Shown piece by piece: positions 1 to 7,985 of a stretch of DNA of 64,000 nucleotides (the first letter of the stretch is position 1; each line of letters starts with the position of its first letter). The position numbers were made by a program, and so were the translations under genes. Origin of the DNA: Gemmataceae bacterium (GTDB lineage: Bacteria > Planctomycetota > Planctomycetia > Gemmatales > Gemmataceae). Below the pieces are notes generated by a model. It saw only the letters and a program-made list of their open reading frames with translations. It was not told the DNA's origin and did no database searches. The stretch is taken from assembly GCA_022842245.1 (NCBI GenBank), contig JALHPZ010000011.1, forward strand, positions 1 to 64,000, in the 5' to 3' direction.

Positions 1-2343
1 GAGGCGCGCGGGGCCGAGCCGCCACGCGAGCCACAACTCGAACGCGAGCGCCGCGAGGCCGAGCGCGACGAACCAGCGCGCGAGCTTCGGCCCGTGCGGC
101 CGCACCGACGTGACGATCGCGACGCCGTCGTCCCCCTGGATGGCGATATCGGCGACATCGGTGACGACTTGAATCGAGGGATGGATGCCACGCAGCGTTT
201 CCGCGGGAATGCGCCGCAGGTCGGACTCGCTGCCGCCGCCGGGCGAACCATCGGCCACGTTGACGGCGACGGGCTTCGCGCGTCCGCCTGACACCTCCAG
301 GCGATAGACGCCCGCCGTGCGCGTATCCGCGAAGCGTGCGAGGCCGCCATCCTCGACCGCCGCGACGGCGGCGGTCTGCGCGAGGCCGTCGGGGCCGACG
401 AGTTTCGCCGTCAGGCCCACGTTGGACGGCGGTAGATAGTCCTCGATCGCCTCGCCGACGCGAATCGACTGGCGTTCCGGGTTCGTCGCGGCGAAGCGCA
501 GCAGTTCGCCCGCGAACACCGGGTACGTCGGCAGGATCGGCCAGTCGTTCCAGTCCCGATTGAACGAACTCGTGTAGACGACGACGCGCCCGCGATGGCG
601 CGGCCACTCGACCACGGCCGGATCGGGTTTGCGGTCGTCCGGCTTGTCGGCGTTCGCCGGCGCGAACGACAGGATGCGCCGGCCGCGCCCGGGTGCGAGT
701 TCGAGTCGGACGTACTTGTGGAACGGCACCGCGGTCAGCCCGGCACGACCGTTCACGTCTTGGAACTCCGCCGCGAGTGGCGGTTGGCGGAACGCCGCTT
801 CGTCCGCCACGAGGCGGAAGCCGGGATCGTCGGCGCTGGTCGATCCGACAACCTCACCGAGCTTGCCGGGCAGAATGCCCTGACCATCGGCAAAGAGCAC
901 GCGGTTGTAATGGTCGATGTTCGCGGCTGCGCGGGAACCAAGCCCGATCACCACTCCGCCGCCGCGCTTCAGCACCGCGTCCAGCCGCGCGACCTGCGAC
1001 GGCGTGAACGAGGGCACGTCGCAGAGGAAGACGCAATCGACCGCCGACAGGTCCGATAGCGTCGCATCGGTGAATTCCTCGAGGCTGACGACCTTCGGCC
1101 GGCCGGGGTGCCCCGGTCGCGGCTTGCCGTCGGGCGCGATCGCGTCGGATAGCGTTTCCGTCGCCCGCAACAGCGGCACGCTCGACGGCTTCCCGTTCAC
1201 CAGCACGCACGGCAAACCGTCGCGCACATCGAAACTCAACGCCCGCGCGTCGTCTGACGGCAGATCGTCGGCATCCACCAATTTCACTTGTAGAACGTGC
1301 GGCCCCGCCGCGCGGAACCGCGCCGACTCCGGCAGCACGAAGCGCACCGGCACCGCGTCGTTCGGTTCCAGCCGTTCGATCGTCTGCCGCCCCACCGACA
1401 CGAGCGCGCTATCCGCGCCCGGTTCCGCCGGACGGCCGAGCAGCAACTCCACGCCGACCTGCGTCCGCGGCGAGCGACCGAAATGCCGCACCGTTGCCGT
1501 CAGCGTCGGCGCGTCCCCGACCAGCGGCAGCGGATCGCCGAGCGCGATCGCCGTGATCGCGGTATTGTCCAGGTCCTCCTTCGCGCAGTCGACGACGGCG
1601 AGATCGCCGCGCGCCGTCAGTTTCGTCCACGCTTCCGGGGGCGGCGCATCGGGCCGCGGCAGCACGCCCGCCCACGGTGCGGCTTGCAGGTCGGTGAAGA
1701 ACAACACCTGCCGCCGCAGGTACGTCCGCGGCGACCGCGCCAGCACGTCGTTCACCGCCGCCAACCCGGCCGCGAAATCCGCCGCCGCATGCGTCGGCTT
1801 CAGGTTCCGCAACTCCGCGGCCACCTTCTCCAAGTCGTACGACGGCCCCGGCACCACCGGCTCCGCCTGCGCGCCGAGCGCGATCAGCGAAAGCCCGTCG
1901 CCGGGGTTCCGCGATCGGATCGCCGCCTCCGCCTTCGCCAGCGCGATCTCGAACCGCCCGCGCTGGTCCGCCTTCGCCGTCATGCTCAACGACAGGTCGA
2001 CGACGACGACAAGGTGCGTGCGCGGACCGTTCGCGATCGTCTCCGCCGCGCCGGGCCGAATCGCCTGCCAGAGCGGCTCGATCCACGGCGTCGCCGCGAT
2101 CATCCCCACCAGCGGCAGCAGCACCGTCAGCACGCGCAGCGCCAGCAACAGCCAGCGGTCGATGCGCCGGCGCGCGTTCTTCTTGGTCTGCTGAAGGAAG
2201 CGCATCGCCGCCCATTCCACCACGCGGAAGCGCTGGCGGAACAAGAGGTGGATCAGCACGGGCACCGCGACGGCGGCCGCCGCCGACACGGCGGCGACCA
2301 GCGGAATCGAGAGCGACGCGAACAGCGGATTGGAGTTTGGCAC
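1..2343 (-). CDS. BatA-type VWA-domain membrane protein (C-terminus beyond window edge)
   Basis: The frame is open from a GTG at 2343 to the left edge, so 781 codons are visible and the protein is partial. Residues 8-32 form a membrane segment followed by the BatA-type stretch VEWAAMRFL (about 42-50) and a basic run, then a second membrane segment (about 64-86). A VWA domain follows, with a MIDAS-like DLSLS at residues 116-120. The last visible residues form another hydrophobic segment, as is common at the end of these proteins. Family members are cell-envelope proteins thought to work with MoxR-type ATPases; the role here is inferred. No ATG is available near the start, and GTG is the only codon that keeps the first membrane segment. 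It is divergent from the next gene, with 110 bases between starts. Confidence 0.85.
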   Translation of the reverse strand, partial: MPNSNPLFASLSIPLVAAVSAAAAVAVPVLIHLLFRQRFRVVEWAAMRFLQQTKKNARRRIDRWLLLALRVLTVLLPLVGMIAATPWIEPLWQAIRPGAAETIANGPRTHLVVVVDLSLSMTAKADQRGRFEIALAKAEAAIRSRNPGDGLSLIALGAQAEPVVPGPSYDLEKVAAELRNLKPTHAAADFAAGLAAVNDVLARSPRTYLRRQVLFFTDLQAAPWAGVLPRPDAPPPEAWTKLTARGDLAVVDCAKEDLDNTAITAIALGDPLPLVGDAPTLTATVRHFGRSPRTQVGVELLLGRPAEPGADSALVSVGRQTIERLEPNDAVPVRFVLPESARFRAAGPHVLQVKLVDADDLPSDDARALSFDVRDGLPCVLVNGKPSSVPLLRATETLSDAIAPDGKPRPGHPGRPKVVSLEEFTDATLSDLSAVDCVFLCDVPSFTPSQVARLDAVLKRGGGVVIGLGSRAAANIDHYNRVLFADGQGILPGKLGEVVGSTSADDPGFRLVADEAAFRQPPLAAEFQDVNGRAGLTAVPFHKYVRLELAPGRGRRILSFAPANADKPDDRKPDPAVVEWPRHRGRVVVYTSSFNRDWNDWPILPTYPVFAGELLRFAATNPERQSIRVGEAIEDYLPPSNVGLTAKLVGPDGLAQTAAVAAVEDGGLARFADTRTAGVYRLEVSGGRAKPVAVNVADGSPGGGSESDLRRIPAETLRGIHPSIQVVTDVADIAIQGDDGVAIVTSVRPHGPKLARWFVALGLAALAFELWLAWRLGPARL

Positions 2344-2453
2344 GGCTTGGGGGATTGTACCGGACCGACACCCGACCCGCACCGGAAACCGCTTTGACTT
2401 CGCACCCCCGCCCGGCTAGCGTGCCACGATCCCCCGCCGCCGGAGCGCGTCCC

Positions 2454-3947
2454 ATGTCGCGTCTGCTTCTCCTCCTCGCGTTCGTCGTTCCCCAAATCGC
2501 CTCCGCCCAGGCACCGCAAGGCCTGCGCGCCGGCGTCGGCAGCGTCGCCATCTCCGCCCGCCGCGCGATCCCGGAGCACGAACCGCTCTACGCCAAGGCG
2601 CTCGTCCTCAAGACGGACACGACCACCGCCGTACTCGTCACGCTCGACGCCGTTGCCGTCGGCGAGATCGGCCCGATCGGCAACGACTACCTCGGCAAGG
2701 TCCGCACGCGGCTCCAGCGCGAACTCGGCATCGCGCCGGGCAGCCTCATCGTGAACGCCAGCCACTGCCACGGCCTCGTCGGGCCGGACGTGGACGCCAA
2801 GACCGTCGAGGCCGTCAAGACGGCGATGGCGAACCTCGCGCCCGTCACGGTCGGCGTCGGCGTCGGCCGCGAGGAGCGCGTCTCGGAGAACCGCCGCCTC
2901 CGCCTCAAGAACGGCCACGAGACCGACGTGCGCCACGCCTATTCCCTCCCCCCCGACGCCGCCGTCGCCGCCATCGGCCCGATCGACCCGCAGATCGGCA
3001 TCCTCCGGCTCGACAAGGCCGACGGCCAACCCCTCGCCATCGTCTACAACTTCGCCTGCCATCCGATCCTCGGCGTCAACGGCGACGGCGACACCGCCGA
3101 CCTCGCCGGCTACGCGTCCCGCGTCGTCGAAGACGCCTATCCCGGCACCACCGCCCTCTTCGTCCAGGGCTGCGGCGGGGACATCAACCCGATCCGCTAC
3201 AAGGACGTGAACCACCCCCGCCACGCCGAGACGCTGGGGAACCGCCTCGGCCTCGCCGTCGTCCGCGCCGCGCGCACGATCCGCACGGCGAAGGACGCTC
3301 CCCTCGTCGTGATGAACGAAACGCTCGCGCTGCCCCGCGCCGATCACACCGAGCGCATCGACAAACTCGAAGCCGAGTGGAGCGCGACCGCAAAATCCTT
3401 GAAGGGCACGACCCTGAACCTGAAGACCTTCCTCGAACTGGTGAACAAGCACGGCCTGTCGAAGGAGTTCCCCTCCTACGATTCGCACCTGTACCTGACG
3501 GAACTCGCCGCCAAACGCGCGGACCTGACCAAGCTGGACGAAGCCAACCGCCGGAACGTGCAGGCGTACGTCGACAATGTGCTGGCCATGGAGCGCATGA
3601 CGATCCTGCGCACGAACATCGCCCTGCTCCGCAAGCACGCGGCGACGAACCGCGCCGCCGGTGGCAAGCCGCTCGAAGCGGAGGTCGCCGCCCTGCGCGT
3701 CGGCGAGTTCCGCCTCGTGACCTTCCCCGGCGAACTGACCGTCGAGATCGGCCTCGCCATCAAGAAGGCGTCGCCCCACCCGTCCACGTTCGTGGCGGGC
3801 TACACGAACGGCTACCTCTACTACACACCGACGGCGAAACAGCTCCGCAACCCCGGCGCCGCCCAGGAGGACTGCGACACCCTCGTCGCCCCCGAATGGG
3901 AACGCCTCTTCCTCGACCGCGTCGCCGCGATGCTCAAGAAACTGTGA
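2454..3947 (+). CDS. Secreted neutral/alkaline ceramidase-like protein
   Basis: A 497-residue protein. I chose the ATG at 2454 because it gives a clean signal peptide (hydrophobic LLLLLAFVV, cleavage near ASAQA at about 20); the same frame is open upstream but without a leader. Conserved blocks seen are NASHCHG (101-107), NFACHPIL (about 197) and FVQGCGGDINP (about 235). These match the N-terminal domain of the neutral ceramidase superfamily (PF04734), a group greatly expanded in planctomycetes. True ceramidases hydrolyse the amide bond of ceramide with a zinc centre. The His-rich motifs fit metal binding, but the substrate in this organism is unknown. A strong hairpin follows the stop codon. 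Confidence 0.8.
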   Translation: MSRLLLLLAFVVPQIASAQAPQGLRAGVGSVAISARRAIPEHEPLYAKALVLKTDTTTAVLVTLDAVAVGEIGPIGNDYLGKVRTRLQRELGIAPGSLIVNASHCHGLVGPDVDAKTVEAVKTAMANLAPVTVGVGVGREERVSENRRLRLKNGHETDVRHAYSLPPDAAVAAIGPIDPQIGILRLDKADGQPLAIVYNFACHPILGVNGDGDTADLAGYASRVVEDAYPGTTALFVQGCGGDINPIRYKDVNHPRHAETLGNRLGLAVVRAARTIRTAKDAPLVVMNETLALPRADHTERIDKLEAEWSATAKSLKGTTLNLKTFLELVNKHGLSKEFPSYDSHLYLTELAAKRADLTKLDEANRRNVQAYVDNVLAMERMTILRTNIALLRKHAATNRAAGGKPLEAEVAALRVGEFRLVTFPGELTVEIGLAIKKASPHPSTFVAGYTNGYLYYTPTAKQLRNPGAAQEDCDTLVAPEWERLFLDRVAAMLKKL

Positions 3948-3993
3948 ATCGATTTTCGGGTGTTGAGGCGGCCATCGCCGACGAGTCTCGAAA

Positions 3994-4041
3994 GTGGGTC
4001 CGCCGCCCCCGCGCCACCCCCCGGCGGACCCACTCACATTT
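3994..4041 (+). terminator. Hairpin terminator after the ceramidase-like gene
   Basis: GTGGGTCCGCCG at 3994-4005 pairs perfectly with CGGCGGACCCAC at 4022-4033 across a 16-base loop. A short T-rich stretch (TTTT, 4038-4041) follows. It lies 47 bases after the stop at 3947, as expected for an intrinsic terminator, though the U-tract is short and displaced. Confidence 0.5.
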
Positions 4042-4200
4042 TCCGGACCCACTCCGGAATACAAAGACCATGTAAGGACTTACGGCGATTTCGGGTCGAT
4101 TCTCAAACGCCGGACGGTCCGCGAATGGGCCGTTCCGCCCGTGAATCAATCGAACGTTCGCCCTTGTATGATCATGCGTATACACGGCCCCGAGGGTGTG

Positions 4201-4214
4201 CGTCAAATTTGACG
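4201..4214. promoter_or_regulatory. 14-base perfect palindrome, operator-like
   Basis: CGTCAAATTTGACG is its own reverse complement, an AT-centred dyad typical in form of dimeric regulator sites. It lies about 137 bases upstream of the promoter-like boxes of the DUF1501 gene. A regulatory role is inferred from form only. Confidence 0.3.
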
Positions 4215-4337
4215 GTGGTCCATTTGTTGACTCCGCCGGCCCTCTTCAGGTCGTAGGACTGTAGACCGGCGGACTGAACAAGTTTGCCACCAACCTCCCT
4301 GACGCTCACCGTTCCCGCTTCATCCCCCTCTTTGCGC

Positions 4338-4366
4338 TTGCTTCCCGTCCCGTGCGCCGTTAAACT
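4338..4366 (+). promoter_or_regulatory. Sigma-70-like promoter candidate for the DUF1501 gene
   Basis: TTGCTT at 4338-4343 and TAAACT at 4361-4366 are separated by exactly 17 bases. This would give a leader of roughly 63 bases before the ATG at 4436. The match is by eye only. Confidence 0.35.
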
Positions 4367-4435
4367 CCTTCTATCGGCCGTTCGACCATTGCCGATCCCA
4401 CCGCACCGCGCACGTTCGATCCGGAGTAGCTCCCC

Positions 4436-5908
4436 ATGCTCGTGATTCCCGGCGAAATCAGCCGCGATACCTGCGACGGCGTCAGCCGCCGCGAACTGAT
4501 CCGCTTCGGCAGCCTCTCGCTCGCGGGGCTTTCGCTCGCCAACGTCCTCGCCAACGAAGCCAAGGGGAACGCCCCGGTCGCGGCGTCCAAGGACAGCGGC
4601 GGCCGCGGCTTCGGCAAGGCCAAGTCGGTCATCCTCATCTACCTGCAGGGCGGGCCGAGCCACCTCGACCTCTGGGACCCGAAGGAGAACGTCCCCGACA
4701 AGGTGCGCAGCGTCTTCAAGAGCACACCGACGAAGATCCCCGGCACGCACGTCACGGAACTGCTGCCGAAGATCGCCCAGCAACTCGACAAGGCCACGCT
4801 CATCCGCACGATGAGCTACACGCCGAACGGCCTGTTCAACCACACGGCCGCCATCTACCAGATGCACACCGGCTACACGACGGACAAGGTCTCGGCGTCC
4901 GGCCAACTGGAGCCGCCCAGCCCGAAGGACTTCCCGACGCTCGGCTCGAACATCATCAAGTTCAAGCCGCCCGAAGTGCCGATGCTGCCGTTCGTCATGA
5001 TGCCGCGACCGCTCCAGGAATCGAACGTCGTCGGCAAGGGCGGCACCGCCGGCTTCCTCGGCAAGGCGTACGACCCGTACCTGCTCTACCCGAGCGGCGA
5101 CGACCTCGACATGGGCAAGATGGACCGCATCAAGGTCGACGACCTGAAGCTGCGGGAAGACCTGACGCCGGAACGGATGAACCGCCGCGCGAGCCTGCGG
5201 GATACGGTCGCAAAGGGGATGCCCGAAATCGAGAAGGCCGTTAGCAAGTTCGAACTCGACTCGTACTACGGCAAGGCGCTCGGCCTCGTCGTCTCGGGCC
5301 GCGCCCGCGACGCCTTCGACATCGCCAAGGAAGCCCCGGCCCTCCGCGAGAAGTACGGCAAGAACACCTTCGGCCAATGCTGCCTGCTCGCCCGGCGGCT
5401 GATCGAAGCCGGCACGCGGTTCGTCGAAGTGAACTGGCCCAAGGTCGCGAACAGCGACAACCACTCGTGGGATACGCACGCCGGGCTATCCAATCGATTG
5501 AAGAATCAAGCCGCCCCGATGCTCGACGCCGGCGTCAGCACCCTCATCGAAGACCTCGACCAGCGCGGACTGCTGAAGGACACGCTCGTTGTCGTGGTCG
5601 GCGAGTTCGGCCGCAGCCCGCAGCGCGGCGTCAGCACTTCCGGCAACCAGAACCAGGACGACGGCCGCGACCACTGGCCGTACTGCTACACCGCCCTCGT
5701 CGCCGGTGCCGGCATCAAGCGCGGCTACGTCCACGGCAAGAGCGACAAGACCGCCTCGGCCCCGCTCGAGCATCCGGTCCACCCGACCGAACTGCTCGCG
5801 ACGATCTACCACAGCGTCGGCATCAAGCCGGACACGATCGTCTACAACCACCTGAACCAGCCGCGAGAACTGGTGAAGGGCGAAGTGGTCACGGGTCTGC
5901 TGGGCTGA
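4436..5908 (+). CDS. DUF1501 domain-containing protein (sulfatase-like fold, Tat-type leader)
   Basis: 490 residues. The N-terminus has a twin-arginine element ([11 protein letters not shown], about 17-27) before a hydrophobic stretch, suggesting Tat export of a folded protein. The body carries DUF1501 landmarks: [15 protein letters not shown] near the start, [13 protein letters not shown] [10 protein letters not shown] in the middle, GEFGRSP, and a [13 protein letters not shown] segment near the C-terminus. DUF1501 proteins are alkaline-phosphatase-superfamily relatives encoded in many copies in planctomycetes, usually beside DUF1549/DUF1553 cytochrome-like proteins. Here the gene stands alone with its own promoter candidate and a strong terminator. 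The biochemical function of the family is not established. Confidence 0.85.
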   Translation: MLVIPGEISRDTCDGVSRRELIRFGSLSLAGLSLANVLANEAKGNAPVAASKDSGGRGFGKAKSVILIYLQGGPSHLDLWDPKENVPDKVRSVFKSTPTKIPGTHVTELLPKIAQQLDKATLIRTMSYTPNGLFNHTAAIYQMHTGYTTDKVSASGQLEPPSPKDFPTLGSNIIKFKPPEVPMLPFVMMPRPLQESNVVGKGGTAGFLGKAYDPYLLYPSGDDLDMGKMDRIKVDDLKLREDLTPERMNRRASLRDTVAKGMPEIEKAVSKFELDSYYGKALGLVVSGRARDAFDIAKEAPALREKYGKNTFGQCCLLARRLIEAGTRFVEVNWPKVANSDNHSWDTHAGLSNRLKNQAAPMLDAGVSTLIEDLDQRGLLKDTLVVVVGEFGRSPQRGVSTSGNQNQDDGRDHWPYCYTALVAGAGIKRGYVHGKSDKTASAPLEHPVHPTELLATIYHSVGIKPDTIVYNHLNQPRELVKGEVVTGLLG

Positions 5909-5934
5909 GTTGAAAACGGAATTGATAACACGGA

Positions 5935-5964
5935 AGCCCCGCGACGACCGTCGCGGGGCTTTTT
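5935..5964 (+). terminator. Intrinsic terminator after the DUF1501 gene
   Basis: AGCCCCGCGAC (5935-5945) and GTCGCGGGGCT (5950-5960) form an 11-bp perfect stem with a GACC tetraloop, followed by five Ts. It sits between convergent genes and ends on the last base of the stop codon of the leftward gene. Confidence 0.85.
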
Positions 5965-6773
5965 CATTCCTTCGAGTTCAGCACGCGCACCAGTTCGTCG
6001 TGCGTCGATCCGTTGCTCGCCACGATGTCCATGCGGAACGGGTCGAACGGCAAGCCGTCGCTGCTCGTCACGCGCCCCCCGGCCTCGCGGATGAGAATCT
6101 CGCCCGGGGCCACGTCCCACGGCCAATTGTCGTAGCACCAGTACCCATCGAACCGCCCCGCCGCAACGTACGCCATGTTCACCGCCGTGGACCCGGTCCG
6201 CCGCAGCGCCTGCGCGTGGTACGACACGCGCTTCCAGGCTTCGAGGTTCTTCAACTGTTGCTGGTAGTTGGCCGGGAAGCCGGTGGCGATGAGGCTGTCC
6301 GCGATCGAGGGTATCGAACTCACGCGGACCGGCACGCCGTTGAGGAAGGTGCCGGTGCCCTTGGCGGCGTGGAACATCTCGTTGAGCCGCGGGTCGAACG
6401 TGACGCCGACGACGATTTCGTTGTCGACCATGAGCGCGACGTTGACGGCGTAGCAGGGAAAGCCGTGCGCGTAGTTCCCGGTGCCGTCGAGCGGGTCGAC
6501 GATCCATGTCGGCCGGTCGTCGATGGACGCCTTCAGTTGTTCGAGCGTCTTCCCGGCCGAGTCTTCTTCGCCGAGGAAGCGGTGGTCCGGGAACGCGCCG
6601 AGCAGGAAGCGCTTGATGGCGTCCTGCGAGGCGGTATCGGCGTCGGTGACGAGGTCGGCGCGGGACTTCTCGCGCACGGTGAAGGCACCGCGCCAGCGTT
6701 CGAGTTCCGCCGCCCCCCGCTGCGCCGCCTCGATGGCGGCGTCCCGCCAGGTGTTCAGATCGCGTGCGTTCAT
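5964..6773 (-). CDS. Inositol monophosphatase family protein
   Basis: 269 residues from the ATG at 6773; an in-frame extension upstream adds a basic stretch with no family match, so I excluded it. Metal-binding and catalytic motifs of the Mg-dependent IMPase/SuhB family are intact: DADTASQD (44-51), GEED (68-71), DPLDGTGNY (93-101) and a C-terminal WDVAPGEILIREAGG. The family removes phosphate from inositol phosphates or related sugar and nucleotide phosphates (FBPase, PAP phosphatase), and sequence alone does not pick the substrate. The length is normal. It is convergent with the DUF1501 gene and shares its terminator region. Confidence 0.88.
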   Translation of the reverse strand: MNARDLNTWRDAAIEAAQRGAAELERWRGAFTVREKSRADLVTDADTASQDAIKRFLLGAFPDHRFLGEEDSAGKTLEQLKASIDDRPTWIVDPLDGTGNYAHGFPCYAVNVALMVDNEIVVGVTFDPRLNEMFHAAKGTGTFLNGVPVRVSSIPSIADSLIATGFPANYQQQLKNLEAWKRVSYHAQALRRTGSTAVNMAYVAAGRFDGYWCYDNWPWDVAPGEILIREAGGRVTSSDGLPFDPFRMDIVASNGSTHDELVRVLNSKE

Positions 6774-6825
6774 GGGGCGTATCTTATCGAGTCGTCTGGA
6801 TCGATCCTTACTCACAACTCACATC

Positions 6826-6885
6826 TCAGAACTCATCACTCGACAAACCATGTTATTCAATCGAGAGATGAGTCATGAGTTCTGA
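6826..6885. repeat. Imperfect inverted repeat, AT-rich
   Basis: TCAGAACTCAT (6826-6836) is perfectly complementary to ATGAGTTCTGA (6875-6885), with further partial pairing inside (CTCGA / TCGAG). Shorter variants of the same words (ACTCA, GTGATGAG) run on both sides. The block is much richer in A+T than its surroundings and lies between divergent genes. Confidence 0.6.
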
Positions 6886-6924
6886 GTGATGAGAAAATAA
6901 TCGTTCCGTTCGGATTCAGGACTT

Positions 6925-6954
6925 TTCGACAACACCCTCGATTCGGTGTATTCT
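6925..6954 (+). promoter_or_regulatory. Weak promoter candidate upstream of the TIM-barrel gene
   Basis: TTCGAC at 6925-6930 and TATTCT at 6949-6954 are 18 bases apart. The start codon follows 34 bases downstream at 6988. This is a weak consensus match. Confidence 0.25.
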
Positions 6955-6987
6955 GGAATTGCAATCGCCATCGAGGTGCCCACCCCC

Positions 6988-7860
6988 ATGACCCCCTCCC
7001 GTCGCCGTTTCCTCGCCAGTTCCGCCGCGCTCGGCCTCGCGTCCCAGCTCCCCGCCGCCGACTCGCCGACGGGCAAAGCGAAGAACACCAAGTTCGCCTG
7101 CAACGTCGAGATGTGGTTCTCCCGCGAGAAGAACTTCCTCAAGCGCCTCGAAGGCGCGGCCGCCCTTGGCTTCCCCGGAGTGGAGATCTGGCCGTACGAG
7201 AACAAGGACGTGAACGCCGTCGCCGATACCTGCGAGCGCCTGAAGTTGACGATCGCGCAGTTCACGGCATGGGGCTTCAAGCCCGGAATGAACGACCCGA
7301 AGAACAAGCAGAAGGTGGTGGACAAGATCGGCGAGGCCTGCGAGGTGGCGAAGAAGTGGAAGTGCGGGATGATGTGCGTCGTGGCGGGGGATGACATCCC
7401 CGGCGTCTCGCAGGAGCAGATGCACGAGACGACGATCGAGGCTTTGAAGGCCGCCGCGCCCGTCGCCGAGAAGGCGGGCGTCGTCCTCATTCTCGAACCG
7501 ATGAACATTCGCGTCGACCACAAGGGCCACTGCCTCTACGGCTCGGCGCCGACGATGAAGATCATCAAGGCCGTCGGCTCGAAGTTCGTGAAGATCAACT
7601 GGGACCTCTACCACATGCACATCACCGAGGGCGACCTCTGCGGGCACTTGAAAGAGGGCTTCGCCGCCGACGCGATCGGGTACATCCAGCTGGCGGATCA
7701 TCCCGGCCGCCACGAACCGGGCACGGGCGAGATCCACTACCCGCGCGTGCTGAAGGAGCTGAAGAAGCTGAAGTACGATGGATTCGTGGGGCTGGAATGC
7801 ACGCCGGGCAAGGACGAGGCGACCGCCGCGAAGGCGGTTTTCGCGGCGGACGACTGGTAA
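6988..7860 (+). CDS. Hydroxypyruvate isomerase-like TIM-barrel protein with Tat leader
   Basis: 290 residues from the ATG at 6988, chosen because it places a twin-arginine leader (PSRRRFLASSAAL) at the extreme N-terminus. The mature part resembles the xylose-isomerase-like / AP-endonuclease-2 TIM-barrel superfamily, close to hydroxypyruvate isomerase (Hyi): FPGVEIWPYENK, ILEPMNIRVDHKGH, INWDLYHMHITEGD and GFVGLECTPGKDE carry the Glu, Asp and His residues that bind the divalent metal in this fold. Hyi interconverts hydroxypyruvate and tartronate semialdehyde. An exported member is odd for that reaction, so a secreted sugar isomerase or epimerase role is equally possible. Confidence 0.75.
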   Translation: MTPSRRRFLASSAALGLASQLPAADSPTGKAKNTKFACNVEMWFSREKNFLKRLEGAAALGFPGVEIWPYENKDVNAVADTCERLKLTIAQFTAWGFKPGMNDPKNKQKVVDKIGEACEVAKKWKCGMMCVVAGDDIPGVSQEQMHETTIEALKAAAPVAEKAGVVLILEPMNIRVDHKGHCLYGSAPTMKIIKAVGSKFVKINWDLYHMHITEGDLCGHLKEGFAADAIGYIQLADHPGRHEPGTGEIHYPRVLKELKKLKYDGFVGLECTPGKDEATAAKAVFAADDW

Positions 7861-7985
7861 GTTTGCGCTGGCGTTTCAGCCGGAATCTGTTACAGTGATT
7901 CCAGATTCGTTCCCAGCCACAATCGGGAACGAGTTCCCGCCGAATAGCGTCTCACCGACGAATCCCACCCCATGGGAGCCAGCCG

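Larger units (their letters stand above)
3948..4435. other. 488-base intergenic region upstream of a DUF1501 gene
   Basis: No convincing gene lies here. It contains a 12-bp perfect-stem hairpin (3994-4033), a 14-base perfect palindrome (4201-4214), a weaker stem TCCGCCGG/CCGGCGGA around 4231-4272, and a promoter-like sequence at 4338-4366. Short open frames on both strands have no family resemblance. Confidence 0.5.

Noticed and set aside
2253..4064. 603-residue leftward open frame over the ceramidase-like gene
   Set aside because: It is antisense to a gene with a signal peptide and conserved His motifs; the composition is typical of a GC-rich shadow frame.
3934..4206. 90-residue leftward open frame in the gap before the DUF1501 gene
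   Set aside because: It crosses the terminator hairpin and has no ribosome-binding site, leader or family resemblance.
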